Part shown: in pieces, positions 27,276 through 36,173 of the stretch
Numbering within the stretch: position 1 is the stretch's first letter
How the letters are laid out: each line of letters starts with the position of its first letter
Source of the DNA: Photobacterium sp. GJ3
GTDB lineage: Bacteria > Pseudomonadota > Gammaproteobacteria > Enterobacterales > Vibrionaceae
Length of the DNA stretch: 64,000 nt
Direction: 5' to 3'
Assembly (NCBI RefSeq): GCF_018199995.1
Contig: NZ_CP073578.1
Span: forward strand, 1,736,001 to 1,800,000
Made by a program: the position numbers and the translations under genes
Notes under the pieces: generated by a model
Databases searched by the model: none
What the model was told of the DNA's origin: nothing
What the model saw: the letters and a program-made list of their open reading frames with translations, nothing else

Positions 27276-28280
27276 ATGTCGCAACGAGTCATCAAAATCA
27301 TCTTGCCCCCGAACTGTCAGGACAAAGCGAAAGAATTACTGGATGAAGATTCAAACACGCTGTACTGGCAGGAATAAATTTCTGACAGCACGCTGGTGAT
27401 GTGCGCCCTGACCGAATCCGTGCACAGCGAAACCGTGATGGATCAGTTTGAACGCCAGTTTTCCTCGGTCGAGGGATTCCGGCTGATTCTGTTTCCGATT
27501 GAAGCGTCCATTCCCCGTACAGACACGGCTGAAGTCAAATCGGATATCCCGCTGGACAGCACGAATCCACCAAAAGCCGCGGCAATGCGGATCAGCCGTG
27601 AAGAACTGTACGAAGACATTGTTTACAGCACCCGGTTGTCTACGGTTTTTATCGCCATGACTGTCCTGTCAACCATTGTGGTTGCCATTGGCTTACTGAC
27701 GGATAACGTCGCCGTCATCATCGGAGCAATGGTCATCGCCCCGTTTCTCGGGCCATCCGTAGCGCTCGCCCTGGCCACCTGTCTCGGCGATCTGGAACTG
27801 AGTAAAGATGCAACCCGCACGCTGGGCACTGGCATACTCACGGTTGTCACCCTGACCGCACTGATGGGGGCATTACTGGATGTTCCCGCACAAAGCCATG
27901 AAATTCTGACCCGAACCCAACCCCAGTTTACCGATATTCTGCTGGCACTGGCTTCAGGATGTGCCGGCGTCCTGGCGTTTACAACCGGTGCTTCGTCCAC
28001 AGTCATTGGTGTCATGGTTGCAGTGGCCTTACTGCCACCACTCTCTGTGTTCGGGTTACTCCTGGGTGCTGGCCATTATCATGTCGCATTTGGCGCGTTG
28101 CTGTTGTTTGCAACCAACATCATTTGTATCAATCTGGCGGGGATCACCACGTTTTTACTTCAGGGGGTCAGCCCGAGAATGTGGTGGCAGGCCGATAAAG
28201 CGAAAAAAGCCAGCCGCAAAGCACTGATATTATGGTCTTCCACTTTGGTGTTGCTGGCAATTGTGATTCTGTTCTGGTAA
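27276..28280 (+). pseudogene. DUF389/TIGR00341-type membrane protein with internal stop
   Basis: The frame from ATG 27276 is interrupted by TAA at codon 34 (27375-27377) and continues in the same frame to 28280, 334 codons in all. The first 33 residues (MSQRVIKIILPPNCQDKAKELL...) and the downstream part form one family-like protein: an N-terminal soluble segment and about six helices in the DUF389 core (LLTDNVAVIIGAMVIAPFLGP; TGASSTVIGVMVAVALLPP). A GTG at 27396 could reinitiate and give a 294-residue protein containing the whole membrane core. Function of the family is unknown. Either a true nonsense mutation or a base error is possible. Confidence 0.75.
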
Positions 28281-28295
28281 CTGTTTCGCAACGTC

Positions 28296-28909
28296 TCAAA
28301 GCGCGCGGCGGCATTTCAGTTCGGGAGCGCCATAGCCCCAGCGGATTGTCGCCTCCCCTGATGTTCCCACAGACTTTCATTCCGACCGGCATACCGAGCG
28401 CCACTGCCACTTTCCTGCTGGTACATCAACGCCACACTGTCGCCCCGTTCCGCGATTAAAGTAGGCGGATCCGTTGGGAAAAAGGTTGCGATCACTTCAC
28501 TGCCCGGCTGATCATCGCAAAGATAAGTCACCGTTGCAGTAAGCGGGATTAACCGATATTTCGCTTGCAGTGCTGCAATACGCAGCTGATATTCTGAGGT
28601 GACACAAGCTTGAGGCTCAGCCGCTTTCCAGCATTCATTGCGGCCTTTGATCCATCCGCGTTGCTCTGCTTTCAGGACTGGCGGATGTTCATTCGTTGCT
28701 TTTGCAGCGGCCTGCCTGTAAACCTCAGCCAGCTGATTGTCTAAAACAGCCAGAGCGGGATCCTGACAAATCATGGCTTCAATACTCCCGGCATCAACGT
28801 CATGACAGTCGAACGATGGCTGTTGTGCTTTCACTTGTGTATAGAGCAACACACCTGCCGCAGCAATACTGAAAACCAGCCAGCCGAATCTCATTTTGCC
28901 CAATTTCAT
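28296..28909 (-). pseudogene. LprI/MliC-type lysozyme inhibitor, frameshifted near its end
   Basis: The product has an N-terminal membrane or signal segment (LVFSIAAAGVLLYTQVKA), an LprI-like domain (FDCHDVDAGSIEAMICQD...QRGWIKGRNECW) and an MliC domain (VTYLCDDQPGSEVIATFF...SVALMYQQESGSGARYAG). MliC proteins block c-type lysozyme in the envelope. As given, the frame ends abnormally (GRRQSAGAMALPN, stop at 28316). One extra base in the C-run 28355-28358 restores GEATIRWGYGAPELKC, the typical MliC ending, with a stop at 28296 and 204 residues. The missing Cys would lose a disulfide. The gene converges with the DUF389 gene. Confidence 0.8.
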
Positions 28910-29010
28910 CCGGCCTCCGAGAGAAAACCTTCGTCATCTAATCAACTATAGGCAATAGAACTTCGCGTGCCAGAAGAATCAACTCAAAGTACATTTTGCT
29001 GAGCGGGTGA

Positions 29011-29433
29011 TTATTTCAGTTTACCGAACAGACCAATCAACTGATTCACCTGACTACTGGTCAGCCCCTGAGCCACCATTTCAGCACTATGGTTAAAACT
29101 GACCAGTGCTTCCTGATAAATCGTCTGACCTGTTTCAGTCAGCTTCACCAGACTGACTCTGGCATCCCGGCTGTTCTTCTCTTTTTCAACCAAATGGTTT
29201 TTCTCCATCGGATTCAGCAACCGGGTGACGCCGGAGGCGGTTAACCCGATCGCTTCAGCCAGCGCGACCCGGCTCATCACTTGCTCGGGGGTGTCGCTCA
29301 ACTGATGCAAAACCAAAAATTCCGACAAACTGATCCCATGCGCGCTCAGTTTTCGATCCATATTTTTCGTCAGTCGGACCTGCGTCTGCGCTAACGTGGT
29401 AAACAATTGTGCCTGTGAATTCATTGCTGTCAT
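29011..29433 (-). CDS. MarR-family transcriptional regulator
   Basis: A 140-residue winged-helix repressor. The MarR core is clear: ISLSEFLVLHQLSDTPEQVMSRVALAEAIGLTASGVTRLL, then VEKEKNSRDARVSLVKLTETGQ (wing with the conserved DxR). AAGGG before ATG 29433 favours this start over a GTG 30 bases earlier. It is divergent from nothing obvious; the neighbouring kyn operon converges with it from the right on the same strand after a terminator. Its target is unknown. Confidence 0.9.
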   Translation of the reverse strand: MTAMNSQAQLFTTLAQTQVRLTKNMDRKLSAHGISLSEFLVLHQLSDTPEQVMSRVALAEAIGLTASGVTRLLNPMEKNHLVEKEKNSRDARVSLVKLTETGQTIYQEALVSFNHSAEMVAQGLTSSQVNQLIGLFGKLK

Positions 29434-29504
29434 TGAGGATACCCTTGCCTTTTTGTTGATCACTCAAGTATTCATCAACAATGAACGTCCAGTCAAGGGA
29501 CATC

Positions 29505-29533
29505 AAAAAAGCCGGAGCAACTGCATCCGGCTG
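29505..29533 (-). terminator. Terminator of the kynurenine operon
   Basis: On the minus strand AGCCGGA pairs with TCCGGCT around a 9-base loop, followed by a T6 run. It lies about 50 bases after the kynU stop. Confidence 0.88.
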
Positions 29534-29580
29534 ATAGATTCAAGGGGCTTTCGAGAGGTTTCAGGCAACCATGAAACGAT

Positions 29581-30825
29581 TCAGGTCACTGCCGTTAATT
29601 GGTGATAAGCAGGCTGATCCCAGAGATTATTTTCCATGATATCGGCCAGTGCATCGACGCAATCCCACAAATCAACATAGCGAAGATAAAGCGGGGTAAA
29701 CCCAAATCGCAATATTTCGGGTGCCCGGAAATCACCAATGATATTTCTCGCAATCAATGCCTGCATGATGGCAAACCCCTGTGGATGGGTCAGGGACACC
29801 TGACTGCCGCGGACTTCGGGATCCTTTGAAGAAGCGAGGCCAAACCCGAATTGGCTGCAACGCTCTTCCACCAGCGCAATAAACAGCTGCCCCATCCGCA
29901 TAGATTTCTCACGAATCAGATCCATACTGGCAGAGGCCATCAAATCCACCCCGACCTCCAGCAAACTCGCGCCCACGACAGACGTTGTGCCACACAAGGT
30001 GCGTTCAATCCCGGCTGCCGGTTCATAATCGTCCCGCATCGCAAACGGATGCGCATGGCCAAACCAGCCACTCAGTGGATGCTGCAATGTGGCCTGATGC
30101 CGTTTGGCCACATACAGGAATCCGGGAGCGCCGGGCCCACCATTGAGATATTTGTAACCACAACCCACAGCAAAGTCGGCCTGAACCTGATTAAGATGAA
30201 CCGGCACTGCACCTGTGCTGTGGCTCAGATCCCAGACCACCAAAGCACCTTTTGCATGGGCTTTCGCGGTCAATTCGGCCATATCGAACATCGCACCGGT
30301 TTTGTAGTGAATATGGGTCAGCACCACAACAGCGGTGTCTTCATCGATTGCATCCAGCAACCGCTCTCTGGGTGCTGTCACCAGCCGGACCTGACCGTCC
30401 AGAAAGTGCTCCAGGCCTTGCAGGATGTATAAATCGGTCGGAAAGTTCCCCGGTTCAGACAGAATTTTACTGCGTCCCGGATTTTGTTTTACTGCGGCGG
30501 CAGCCAGCTTGAACAGATTCACCGACGTCGAATCCGCCACAATGACTTCGCCGGGATCGGCACCAATCAGACCGGCAATTTTATCGCCGATCCGGCGCGG
30601 CAGATGAATCCAGTCATGGGTATTCCAGCTTCGGATCAGGCCATTGCCCCATTGCCCTTCAACAACATCTCTTGCTTTTTGTCTGGCTGCCTTGGGCAAC
30701 GCGCCCAAAGAATTACCGTTCAGATAGATGTGTGCCGGAGGCAGTTCAAAAGCTTCACGAAAATGTGCCAGCGGATCCGTGCGATCCAGAGATTCAAAAT
30801 AAGCCCTGTCCAGTGTTTGCATCAT
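29581..30825 (-). CDS. kynU: Kynureninase
   Basis: A PLP enzyme that cleaves kynurenine to anthranilate and alanine. The 414 residues match the family length (about 416). The cofactor lysine lies in GCGYKYLNGGPGAPGF, and HIYLNGNSLGALP near the N-terminus is also characteristic. Three consecutive ATG codons (30828, 30825, 30822) follow AGGAG; I chose the second for spacing. It is the last gene of kynA-kynB-kynU, 14 bases past kynB, and is followed by a terminator. No anthranilate-degrading genes are nearby, so anthranilate may be excreted or used in synthesis. Confidence 0.96.
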   Translation of the reverse strand: MMQTLDRAYFESLDRTDPLAHFREAFELPPAHIYLNGNSLGALPKAARQKARDVVEGQWGNGLIRSWNTHDWIHLPRRIGDKIAGLIGADPGEVIVADSTSVNLFKLAAAAVKQNPGRSKILSEPGNFPTDLYILQGLEHFLDGQVRLVTAPRERLLDAIDEDTAVVVLTHIHYKTGAMFDMAELTAKAHAKGALVVWDLSHSTGAVPVHLNQVQADFAVGCGYKYLNGGPGAPGFLYVAKRHQATLQHPLSGWFGHAHPFAMRDDYEPAAGIERTLCGTTSVVGASLLEVGVDLMASASMDLIREKSMRMGQLFIALVEERCSQFGFGLASSKDPEVRGSQVSLTHPQGFAIMQALIARNIIGDFRAPEILRFGFTPLYLRYVDLWDCVDALADIMENNLWDQPAYHQLTAVT

Positions 30826-30841
30826 CATATACTCCTGCAAC

Positions 30842-31471
30842 TTATGCGACACTGCGCAGCAATGCCCGAACGGGTGATGCATCCAGTGCATCCAATTTGA
30901 GTGGGGGGGCAATCAGCTCATAATGACCAACCGGTACATCATCCAGAACCAGCCCTTCCAGAATCGCCATCCCATGACGTTTGATGGCCTGATGGGCCTG
31001 CATGGTTTTTGAGGTTTGCGGATCCAGTGAAGGACTGTCGATCCCAATCAGGCAAACCCCGCGTTCAGCCAGCAAGTCGATCGTTTCCGCTGCAACTGCC
31101 GTGAAGTCAGACACCCACTGATCATGCGGAAATCGTTGATAGGTTCTGAAAATGACGCGCTCAGCCTGATCCGGTAACTGATCGATAATGTCCTGCGGTT
31201 TCACCCAGCCAATCGCATGCGTCGCGTCAATCAGGACACAAGGCCCGATGTAATAAGACAAACTGACCGCCGCCATGGCTTTGCCCTGCGCATCATAATG
31301 GACCGGGGCATCAGCATGGGTGCCGGCATGACAGGACAGCGTAAACTGCCCCACGTTCACCGGACAGGCATCACTCATTTCCCAGTGAAAATGAGACTGG
31401 AAAGCTGTATCCCCCGGCCAGACGGGTAAGCCCTGACGCAAGGTTTGTGAAATATCCCAGATCTTAGTCAT
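30842..31471 (-). CDS. kynB: Kynurenine formamidase
   Basis: A zinc hydrolase of the cyclase-like family that converts N-formylkynurenine to kynurenine. The 209 residues include the metal-binding [14 protein letters not shown] near residue 46, and [10 protein letters not shown] and [27 protein letters not shown] in order later. It sits between kynA and kynU. If the frameshift in kynA is repaired, the kynA stop overlaps this start by 8 bases, which implies translational coupling. Confidence 0.96.
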   Translation of the reverse strand: MTKIWDISQTLRQGLPVWPGDTAFQSHFHWEMSDACPVNVGQFTLSCHAGTHADAPVHYDAQGKAMAAVSLSYYIGPCVLIDATHAIGWVKPQDIIDQLPDQAERVIFRTYQRFPHDQWVSDFTAVAAETIDLLAERGVCLIGIDSPSLDPQTSKTMQAHQAIKRHGMAILEGLVLDDVPVGHYELIAPPLKLDALDASPVRALLRSVA

Positions 31472-32341
31472 GCTTTACCCCTTCAATGGAGGTTCGCACC
31501 GACCAGAGTTCGGGGAAAAATTGTAAATCCAGCGCTTTGGTCAGATACTTCACACCCGATGTTCCCCCGTGCCCCGGCGGTATCCGATGATCCGCTCCAC
31601 AGTTTTCATGTGGCTGAAGCGCCATTTCTGGAAGTTGAACTCCAGATCCACCAGCTTTTCTGCCAGTTCGTATAAATCCCAGTATTCATGACTGTGCTGA
31701 TAGATCCTTGCCCAGATGGCTTCAACCGCTTCGCAAGGCTGATACGGCAGTGAAAAATCGCGGTGAAGTTGCGACTCAGGCACGTCAAACCCACGTGATT
31801 TCAACAGCGACAACGTCACATCATAAATACTTGGTGCGTGGAGCACCCGTTTGAGATGATCGTAATATTTCGGATGCGCCCGGTGGGCCTGAATCATGGC
31901 TTCATTTTTATTGCCCAGTAAAAATTCCAGTTCCCTGTACTGATAAGACTGGAAACCGGAACTCTGCCCAAGCTCGTCGCGGAAGCTGGCATAATCTGCT
32001 GGCGTCATCGTCGCCAGCACTTCCCAGGCGTTGAGCATTTGAGATTGAATTCTCGCCATGCGGCTCATCATCTTAAATGCGGGTCTCAGCTTGTCCTGAC
32101 GAATGTTTTCAACGGCCCCGTAGGCCTCGTGTAAACACAGTTTCATCCACAATTCAGAAACCTGATGAATCACGACAAACAGCATTTCATCATGCTGCTC
32201 TGTCACCGGGTGCTGGCAGGATAACAGCGGGCCCAGGGCAAGATACTGGCCGTAACTCATGTCCTGATCCCAATGAACGGATTCCTGGGCCAGATCCACT
32301 TTGAGTGTTGGCTCTGCCTGTTCCTTATCCACATGGCGCAT
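31464..32341 (-). pseudogene. kynA: Tryptophan 2,3-dioxygenase, frameshifted near its C-terminus
   Basis: A haem enzyme that opens the indole ring of tryptophan to N-formylkynurenine. Haem and substrate residues are visible: the distal His in VVIHQVSELWMKL and the proximal His in [19 protein letters not shown]. The open frame stops at 31550 with GEHRV. One extra G in the run at 31564-31568 gives [29 protein letters not shown] in order and a 292-residue protein ending at 31464, matching known dioxygenases, whose GTGGS loop binds substrate. As written, the protein would lack that loop and about 30 residues and be inactive. The divergent LysR gene is the likely regulator. Confidence 0.9.
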
Positions 32342-32457
32342 AGCGTATATCCTTATTCCTTCAGAGTAATTAACCTTTCAGAATTCAGTTTACGAGACGT
32401 TTTTTTGCCTGTACATTTCATAAAATATTCAATTTTCATTAACTTTTTTCATACATT

Positions 32458-33366
32458 ATGGCCACCAAAATCAGCACTCGGCACTTGCAAATGGTGTTAG
32501 CGATCGCTAAAGCAGGCAGTGTCTCTGAAGCCGCCAGTCAAATCGGCCTGACACAATCTGCGGTCAGTCACCGGATTCGTGAAGCAGAGCGGCTACTCAA
32601 TACTGAACTGTTTTACCGGCAGCATAAAAAGCTGATCCCAACCAGTGCCGGGAAGCGATTACTGCTGTCTGCATCCGTGGTGCTCAGTGAGCTGGAACGC
32701 GCCGAAAATGACATTGATAAGTTATCCGTTGGCATTGAGCATGTGATCCGAATTGGCAACGAGGCCTTTGGGGGCTACCACTGGATGCCGACATTTATCC
32801 GGCAGTTCAATCAACAATATCCGCGCTATTCTGTGGAAATTATCCCGGATGTCTCGCTCGATCCTTTCAATGCCCTGCGCAATGGCACCATTGATGTGTC
32901 GATTGTCTCAGGCACAATCACACAGACAGGGTTTCGCTCATTGAAATTGTTCCGGGATGAAATGGTCGCAGTGATGCACAAGGCGCATGTGCATGCCGGG
33001 AAAGAATGGCTGACCGCAGAAGAAATTGCAGCGAATACCTATATTACTTATCACACCACACCCGCGCCCGGCCGGGAGTATGAGCAATTGTTCAGCCCGA
33101 ACCATCTGCTGCCGCCGAAAGTTATCCGTGCGGGTGTGACGGAGGCCGTGGTTGCTTTTGTTGAGGCCGGGATGGGCATTACCATCATGCCAAGCTGGGT
33201 GATCAAACCCTATCTGAAGAATCCCGATCTGGTTACGACAAGGGTAACTGCGCAAGGGCTCTATATCGACTGGCGCGTCCTGTTCAGAAAAGATGAACGA
33301 TCAGACTCGCCCATCGTTACTTTTGCCAAAGCGTTGAAGCAGGCTGATCTGCAGGCATTGTCGTGA
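32458..33366 (+). CDS. LysR-family regulator, probable activator of the kyn operon
   Basis: A 302-residue regulator with winged helix-turn-helix (residues 5-62, including SVSEAASQIGLTQSAVSHRIREAERLL) and a LysR effector domain (IRIGNEAFGGYHWMPTFIRQF). It is divergent from kynA with about 115 bases between starts, which suggests control by a tryptophan-pathway metabolite. Sequence features resemble the MetR-like subgroup. Its 3' end overlaps the convergent GNAT gene by 50 bases. Confidence 0.88.
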   Translation: MATKISTRHLQMVLAIAKAGSVSEAASQIGLTQSAVSHRIREAERLLNTELFYRQHKKLIPTSAGKRLLLSASVVLSELERAENDIDKLSVGIEHVIRIGNEAFGGYHWMPTFIRQFNQQYPRYSVEIIPDVSLDPFNALRNGTIDVSIVSGTITQTGFRSLKLFRDEMVAVMHKAHVHAGKEWLTAEEIAANTYITYHTTPAPGREYEQLFSPNHLLPPKVIRAGVTEAVVAFVEAGMGITIMPSWVIKPYLKNPDLVTTRVTAQGLYIDWRVLFRKDERSDSPIVTFAKALKQADLQALS

Positions 33367-33808
33367 CAGACAAATGACAGACTAAAGGCTGATAGCGCAG
33401 CCCGGCCAGCTCAGCCGGGCTGCCACTTTTTTCAAAGCCAACGGCTTCATAAAAGGACACCGCATTCAGAGAAGCTCGCACCGAGAGCTGCGGCTGCCGG
33501 CAATGCGGCAGCAAGGCATTCAACAGGTTCTTTGCAATCCCTCTTCCCTGGCATTCAGGCAGAACAAACAACATGGCGAGATGCGCGCCCTGCTTCAGCT
33601 CAGCCATGCCAAGAATCTGCCCGGCTTCTTCATGAACCAGAATCAGATGATCCTCCTGCATACGCAGCAACAGGGCTGCTTGGGAAGCAATTCTGAAAAA
33701 GGTCTGAACCCCGGCCTGAGACAAACCCGGTGCGACGCCAGTCATAAACGCCGTTTTCACTAATGCCTCAACCTGCCCGGCATCTTCAGGCATCATTCGT
33801 CTGATCAC
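33317..33808 (-). CDS. GNAT-family N-acetyltransferase
   Basis: A 163-residue acetyl-CoA-dependent acetyltransferase. The acetyl-CoA loop (Q/RxxGxG/A) is in LPECQGRGIAKNLLNALL, and the C-terminal SVRASLNAVSFYEAVGFEKSG is typical. The start is GTG with GGGGGA eight bases upstream. Its last 50 bases overlap the LysR gene on the other strand, and an inverted repeat (AGCCCGGC/GCCGGGCT, 33399-33421) inside the overlap might help end transcription. Substrate unknown. Confidence 0.87.
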   Translation of the reverse strand: MIRRMMPEDAGQVEALVKTAFMTGVAPGLSQAGVQTFFRIASQAALLLRMQEDHLILVHEEAGQILGMAELKQGAHLAMLFVLPECQGRGIAKNLLNALLPHCRQPQLSVRASLNAVSFYEAVGFEKSGSPAELAGLRYQPLVCHLSVTTMPADQPASTLWQK

Positions 33809-33847
33809 GATGCGTATCCCCCCTCATGTTCAAACCTGCAAAACAAA

Positions 33848-34273
33848 TTAACCGGTGGCGTTATTTTCATTCAGCATCGGCAAAATCACCCGCCGGTATT
33901 CAGCCAGAGCAATATTGTCTGCGGCCACAGTGGCGGGTTCTGATTCGTACACCGAGGTCCAGATGAGATCTTCGGCTTCCTGGGCGGAAAGCGAACCTTG
34001 CCAGTCCGTCACCACAAAGTAATGCAAACGCTGTAACTCAGTGGTCGGGTGATACAGGCTGCACAGCGGAAAATAAAGTAAAGGTTTGACGGTCAGCTCT
34101 TCTTCCACTTCCCGCAATAACGCATCGACCAGACTTTCGCCGGGCTCTACATGCCCGCCGGGAATCGCCATCAACCCCGGATCGACCGTTTTCGTCAGCT
34201 TGCGCTTTTCCAGTAAAATCTGATCGCCACGGATCAGCATAAATGACACGCAGTCATGGACTTTCAGATTCAT
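33848..34273 (-). CDS. NUDIX hydrolase
   Basis: A 141-residue pyrophosphohydrolase. The Nudix box is complete: GGHVEPGESLVDALLREVEEEL, the metal-binding REVEEE included (given here in two parts, GGHVEPGE and REVEEEL). Its start overlaps the stop of the upstream VOC gene (ATGA), so the two are coupled. Substrate cannot be read from the sequence; small nucleoside diphosphate derivatives are typical. Confidence 0.9.
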   Translation of the reverse strand: MNLKVHDCVSFMLIRGDQILLEKRKLTKTVDPGLMAIPGGHVEPGESLVDALLREVEEELTVKPLLYFPLCSLYHPTTELQRLHYFVVTDWQGSLSAQEAEDLIWTSVYESEPATVAADNIALAEYRRVILPMLNENNATG

Positions 34274-34701
34274 GATTCAACCCTACCCCGGTTCGCCATT
34301 GGATGATCGGGACTAAATTGCAGCAAGTCCCATAAGTTTCCGTACAAATCTTCAAATACGGCAACGGTGCCATAGTCCTGTTCTGCTGGCGGACGAACGA
34401 AATGAATGCCGTCAGCCACCATCCGGTGATAATCCCGCCAGAAATCATCCGTGCTCAGGAACAGAAAAACACGCCCGCCAGCCTGTTGACCAATCACCTC
34501 TTCCTGTTCGGGTTTCGAAGCGCGAGCAAGCAGCAGCGTCACACCATTGGAGCCAGGCGGAGAAACCACCACCCAGCGTTTATCCTGCTCGGGTTGATAG
34601 GTGTCTTCAATCAACTCAAACTTTAGCTTATTCACATAAAAATCAATCGCTTCGTCGTAATCTTTGACGACCAAAGCCACATGCACAATCGCTTGTTTCA
34701 T
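34270..34701 (-). CDS. VOC-family (glyoxalase-like) protein
   Basis: A 143-residue protein with two beta-alpha-beta-beta-beta modules: HVALVVKDYDEAIDFYVNKLKFEL at the start and DDFWRDYHRMVADGIHFVRPP plus VAVFEDLYGNLWDLLQF at the end. Candidate metal ligands are His7 and the Glu in VFEDLYGN. Such proteins include lyases, dioxygenases and antibiotic-binding proteins. It is coupled to the NUDIX gene. Confidence 0.88.
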   Translation of the reverse strand: MKQAIVHVALVVKDYDEAIDFYVNKLKFELIEDTYQPEQDKRWVVVSPPGSNGVTLLLARASKPEQEEVIGQQAGGRVFLFLSTDDFWRDYHRMVADGIHFVRPPAEQDYGTVAVFEDLYGNLWDLLQFSPDHPMANRGRVES

Positions 34702-34736
34702 TCACATCCCGTTTTTCGTTGTTTCGTCTTAAACAT

Positions 34737-35483
34737 TCAGATTCGCTGAACAGTCGCAGGGAAGACTCGCCCGCCCACCCAAAGCTGACCATCGACCGCA
34801 TGCAGGTGTATTGCATTGTCATAGGCCGGAAAGCCCATGTAAACGACCTTTGGTGTGGTCAAGGCAATGGGTAGCGCCGCACAACACACCGCGCAGGCCG
34901 CATCTTCTGGAATATTGAATAATGGGTTGCTCGCCCGGGCATAAAGGCTCTGTTCAGTGATGGCATACAGAATATACCCGCTAAAGTTTTTCCCCTGATT
35001 CCAGCTGGCTAACGCTTCGATATCAAACTGAACGGCGTTTAATGCATCCAGCGTATCCAGTTGGATACACCATTTCGCTTTTCCTGCACTAAAAATACCC
35101 TGAGAGCGTATTTGGTGAGGCATCAATCCAAACCATCGCGCTTCAGGCAGTTCGCGAAACGAAGGCGCAACTTCGACGGGTAACGACATGCTCACAGACA
35201 CTAAATCACCGTCTTTTCGGACGTCGCTGATGCCGGAACCCGTCTCCACCCGAAAAGCTGAAGATGGCAAATGATAAGCTGCACCCAGCAAAGCATGACC
35301 ACAGATGGGCGCTTCTTTCGAATCCGGATAAAAAAAGCGAAACCGCCAGTCCGCTGTCTGCGAAGCTGAAATCACCACCACCACAGGCATCCCTGAATCC
35401 GCCGGATTCTCAGCCACTTCGGAGACGGCCATCAGATTGCCCCCTCTGTTCTCGCTCTGACCAAACACCTTATACATTGACAT
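34737..35483 (-). CDS. PhzF-family epimerase/isomerase
   Basis: A 248-residue protein of the PhzF fold (diaminopimelate-epimerase-like). The N-terminal MYKVFGQSENRGGNLMAV, the GHALLGAAY segment and the C-terminal GGRVFPATV fit the family. GGAGGG within the 3' end of the upstream DJ-1 gene places the ATG at 35483, a 14-base overlap; the longer upstream frame is not native. The length is somewhat below the usual 260-290 residues. Substrate unknown. Confidence 0.82.
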   Translation of the reverse strand: MSMYKVFGQSENRGGNLMAVSEVAENPADSGMPVVVVISASQTADWRFRFFYPDSKEAPICGHALLGAAYHLPSSAFRVETGSGISDVRKDGDLVSVSMSLPVEVAPSFRELPEARWFGLMPHQIRSQGIFSAGKAKWCIQLDTLDALNAVQFDIEALASWNQGKNFSGYILYAITEQSLYARASNPLFNIPEDAACAVCCAALPIALTTPKVVYMGFPAYDNAIHLHAVDGQLWVGGRVFPATVQRI

Positions 35484-36087
35484 GAGCGCCCTCCAGATAG
35501 GGGGAGACCACGGCCATACAATGTGCCACAGTGGACGATTTCTCTCCGACGGGTGCCACATAATGAATGGCTTGTTCAGCTTCTTCAGGACTCGCCAACT
35601 GGGCAATCAGCCAGGCAGCAAGATACTGTGAAGCCATACAGCCGCCTGCGGTTGCGACCTGATTCTGAGCAAGAAATGGCTGATCCAACACTGTCATGCC
35701 CGCTTCAACCACCCAAGGGCGTGTCGTTAAATCTGTACAAACGGGCGCATGGTGCTCAATACCAAGCGCTGGCAGCCAGAGCACACCGGAACATTGTGTC
35801 GCCAGTAATTGTCGGGTCGGATCCAGTGACAATGCTGACAGAATGGCCTCATCCCTTACCAGTTGACGTGTCAGGCTGCCGCTGCCAAGAATGACAGCAT
35901 CGGCGTTATTGGCATAACGCAAAGGCTGATGCGCAGACAAGGTTAATCCGTTCATGGAAGTCACGGTTGGCGTCGGGCTGGTGATTTGTACCTGCCAGTT
36001 TTTCGCTTGAACCCGGCTCAGAATCGCGTATGCCACGAGTGAATCGAGCTCATTGAATCCTTCAAATGTCAGTATGGCAATCTTCAT
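35470..36087 (-). CDS. DJ-1/PfpI-family protein
   Basis: A 205-residue class I glutamine-amidotransferase-like protein. The nucleophile-elbow Cys is in LLATQCSGVLWL near residue 99, and MKIAILTFEGFNELDSLV is the typical start with its conserved Glu. Relatives are glyoxalases, isonitrile hydratases or deglycase-like proteins. AAGGAG precedes the ATG. It overlaps the PhzF gene, suggesting a two-gene unit acting on a common metabolite. Confidence 0.88.
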   Translation of the reverse strand: MKIAILTFEGFNELDSLVAYAILSRVQAKNWQVQITSPTPTVTSMNGLTLSAHQPLRYANNADAVILGSGSLTRQLVRDEAILSALSLDPTRQLLATQCSGVLWLPALGIEHHAPVCTDLTTRPWVVEAGMTVLDQPFLAQNQVATAGGCMASQYLAAWLIAQLASPEEAEQAIHYVAPVGEKSSTVAHCMAVVSPYLEGAHVNV

Positions 36088-36173
36088 GACAGGCTCCTTC
36101 CCTGAACAAAAGCAATGCTGTCAGATTACCCCGAATAAACAGAGATTTACCAGCAGCAATTCCCCCCGTTCTG

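Noticed and set aside
31472..31549. A short untranslated gap between kynA and kynB
   Set aside because: The sequence here encodes the conserved end of tryptophan dioxygenase in a shifted frame, so it is coding DNA behind a frameshift and not a spacer.
16720..31568. Phase variation through homopolymer slippage as cause of the frameshifts
   Set aside because: The tracts are only 4-6 bases long, too short for typical contingency loci, and the affected genes are metabolic. Sequencing error or simple mutation is more likely.
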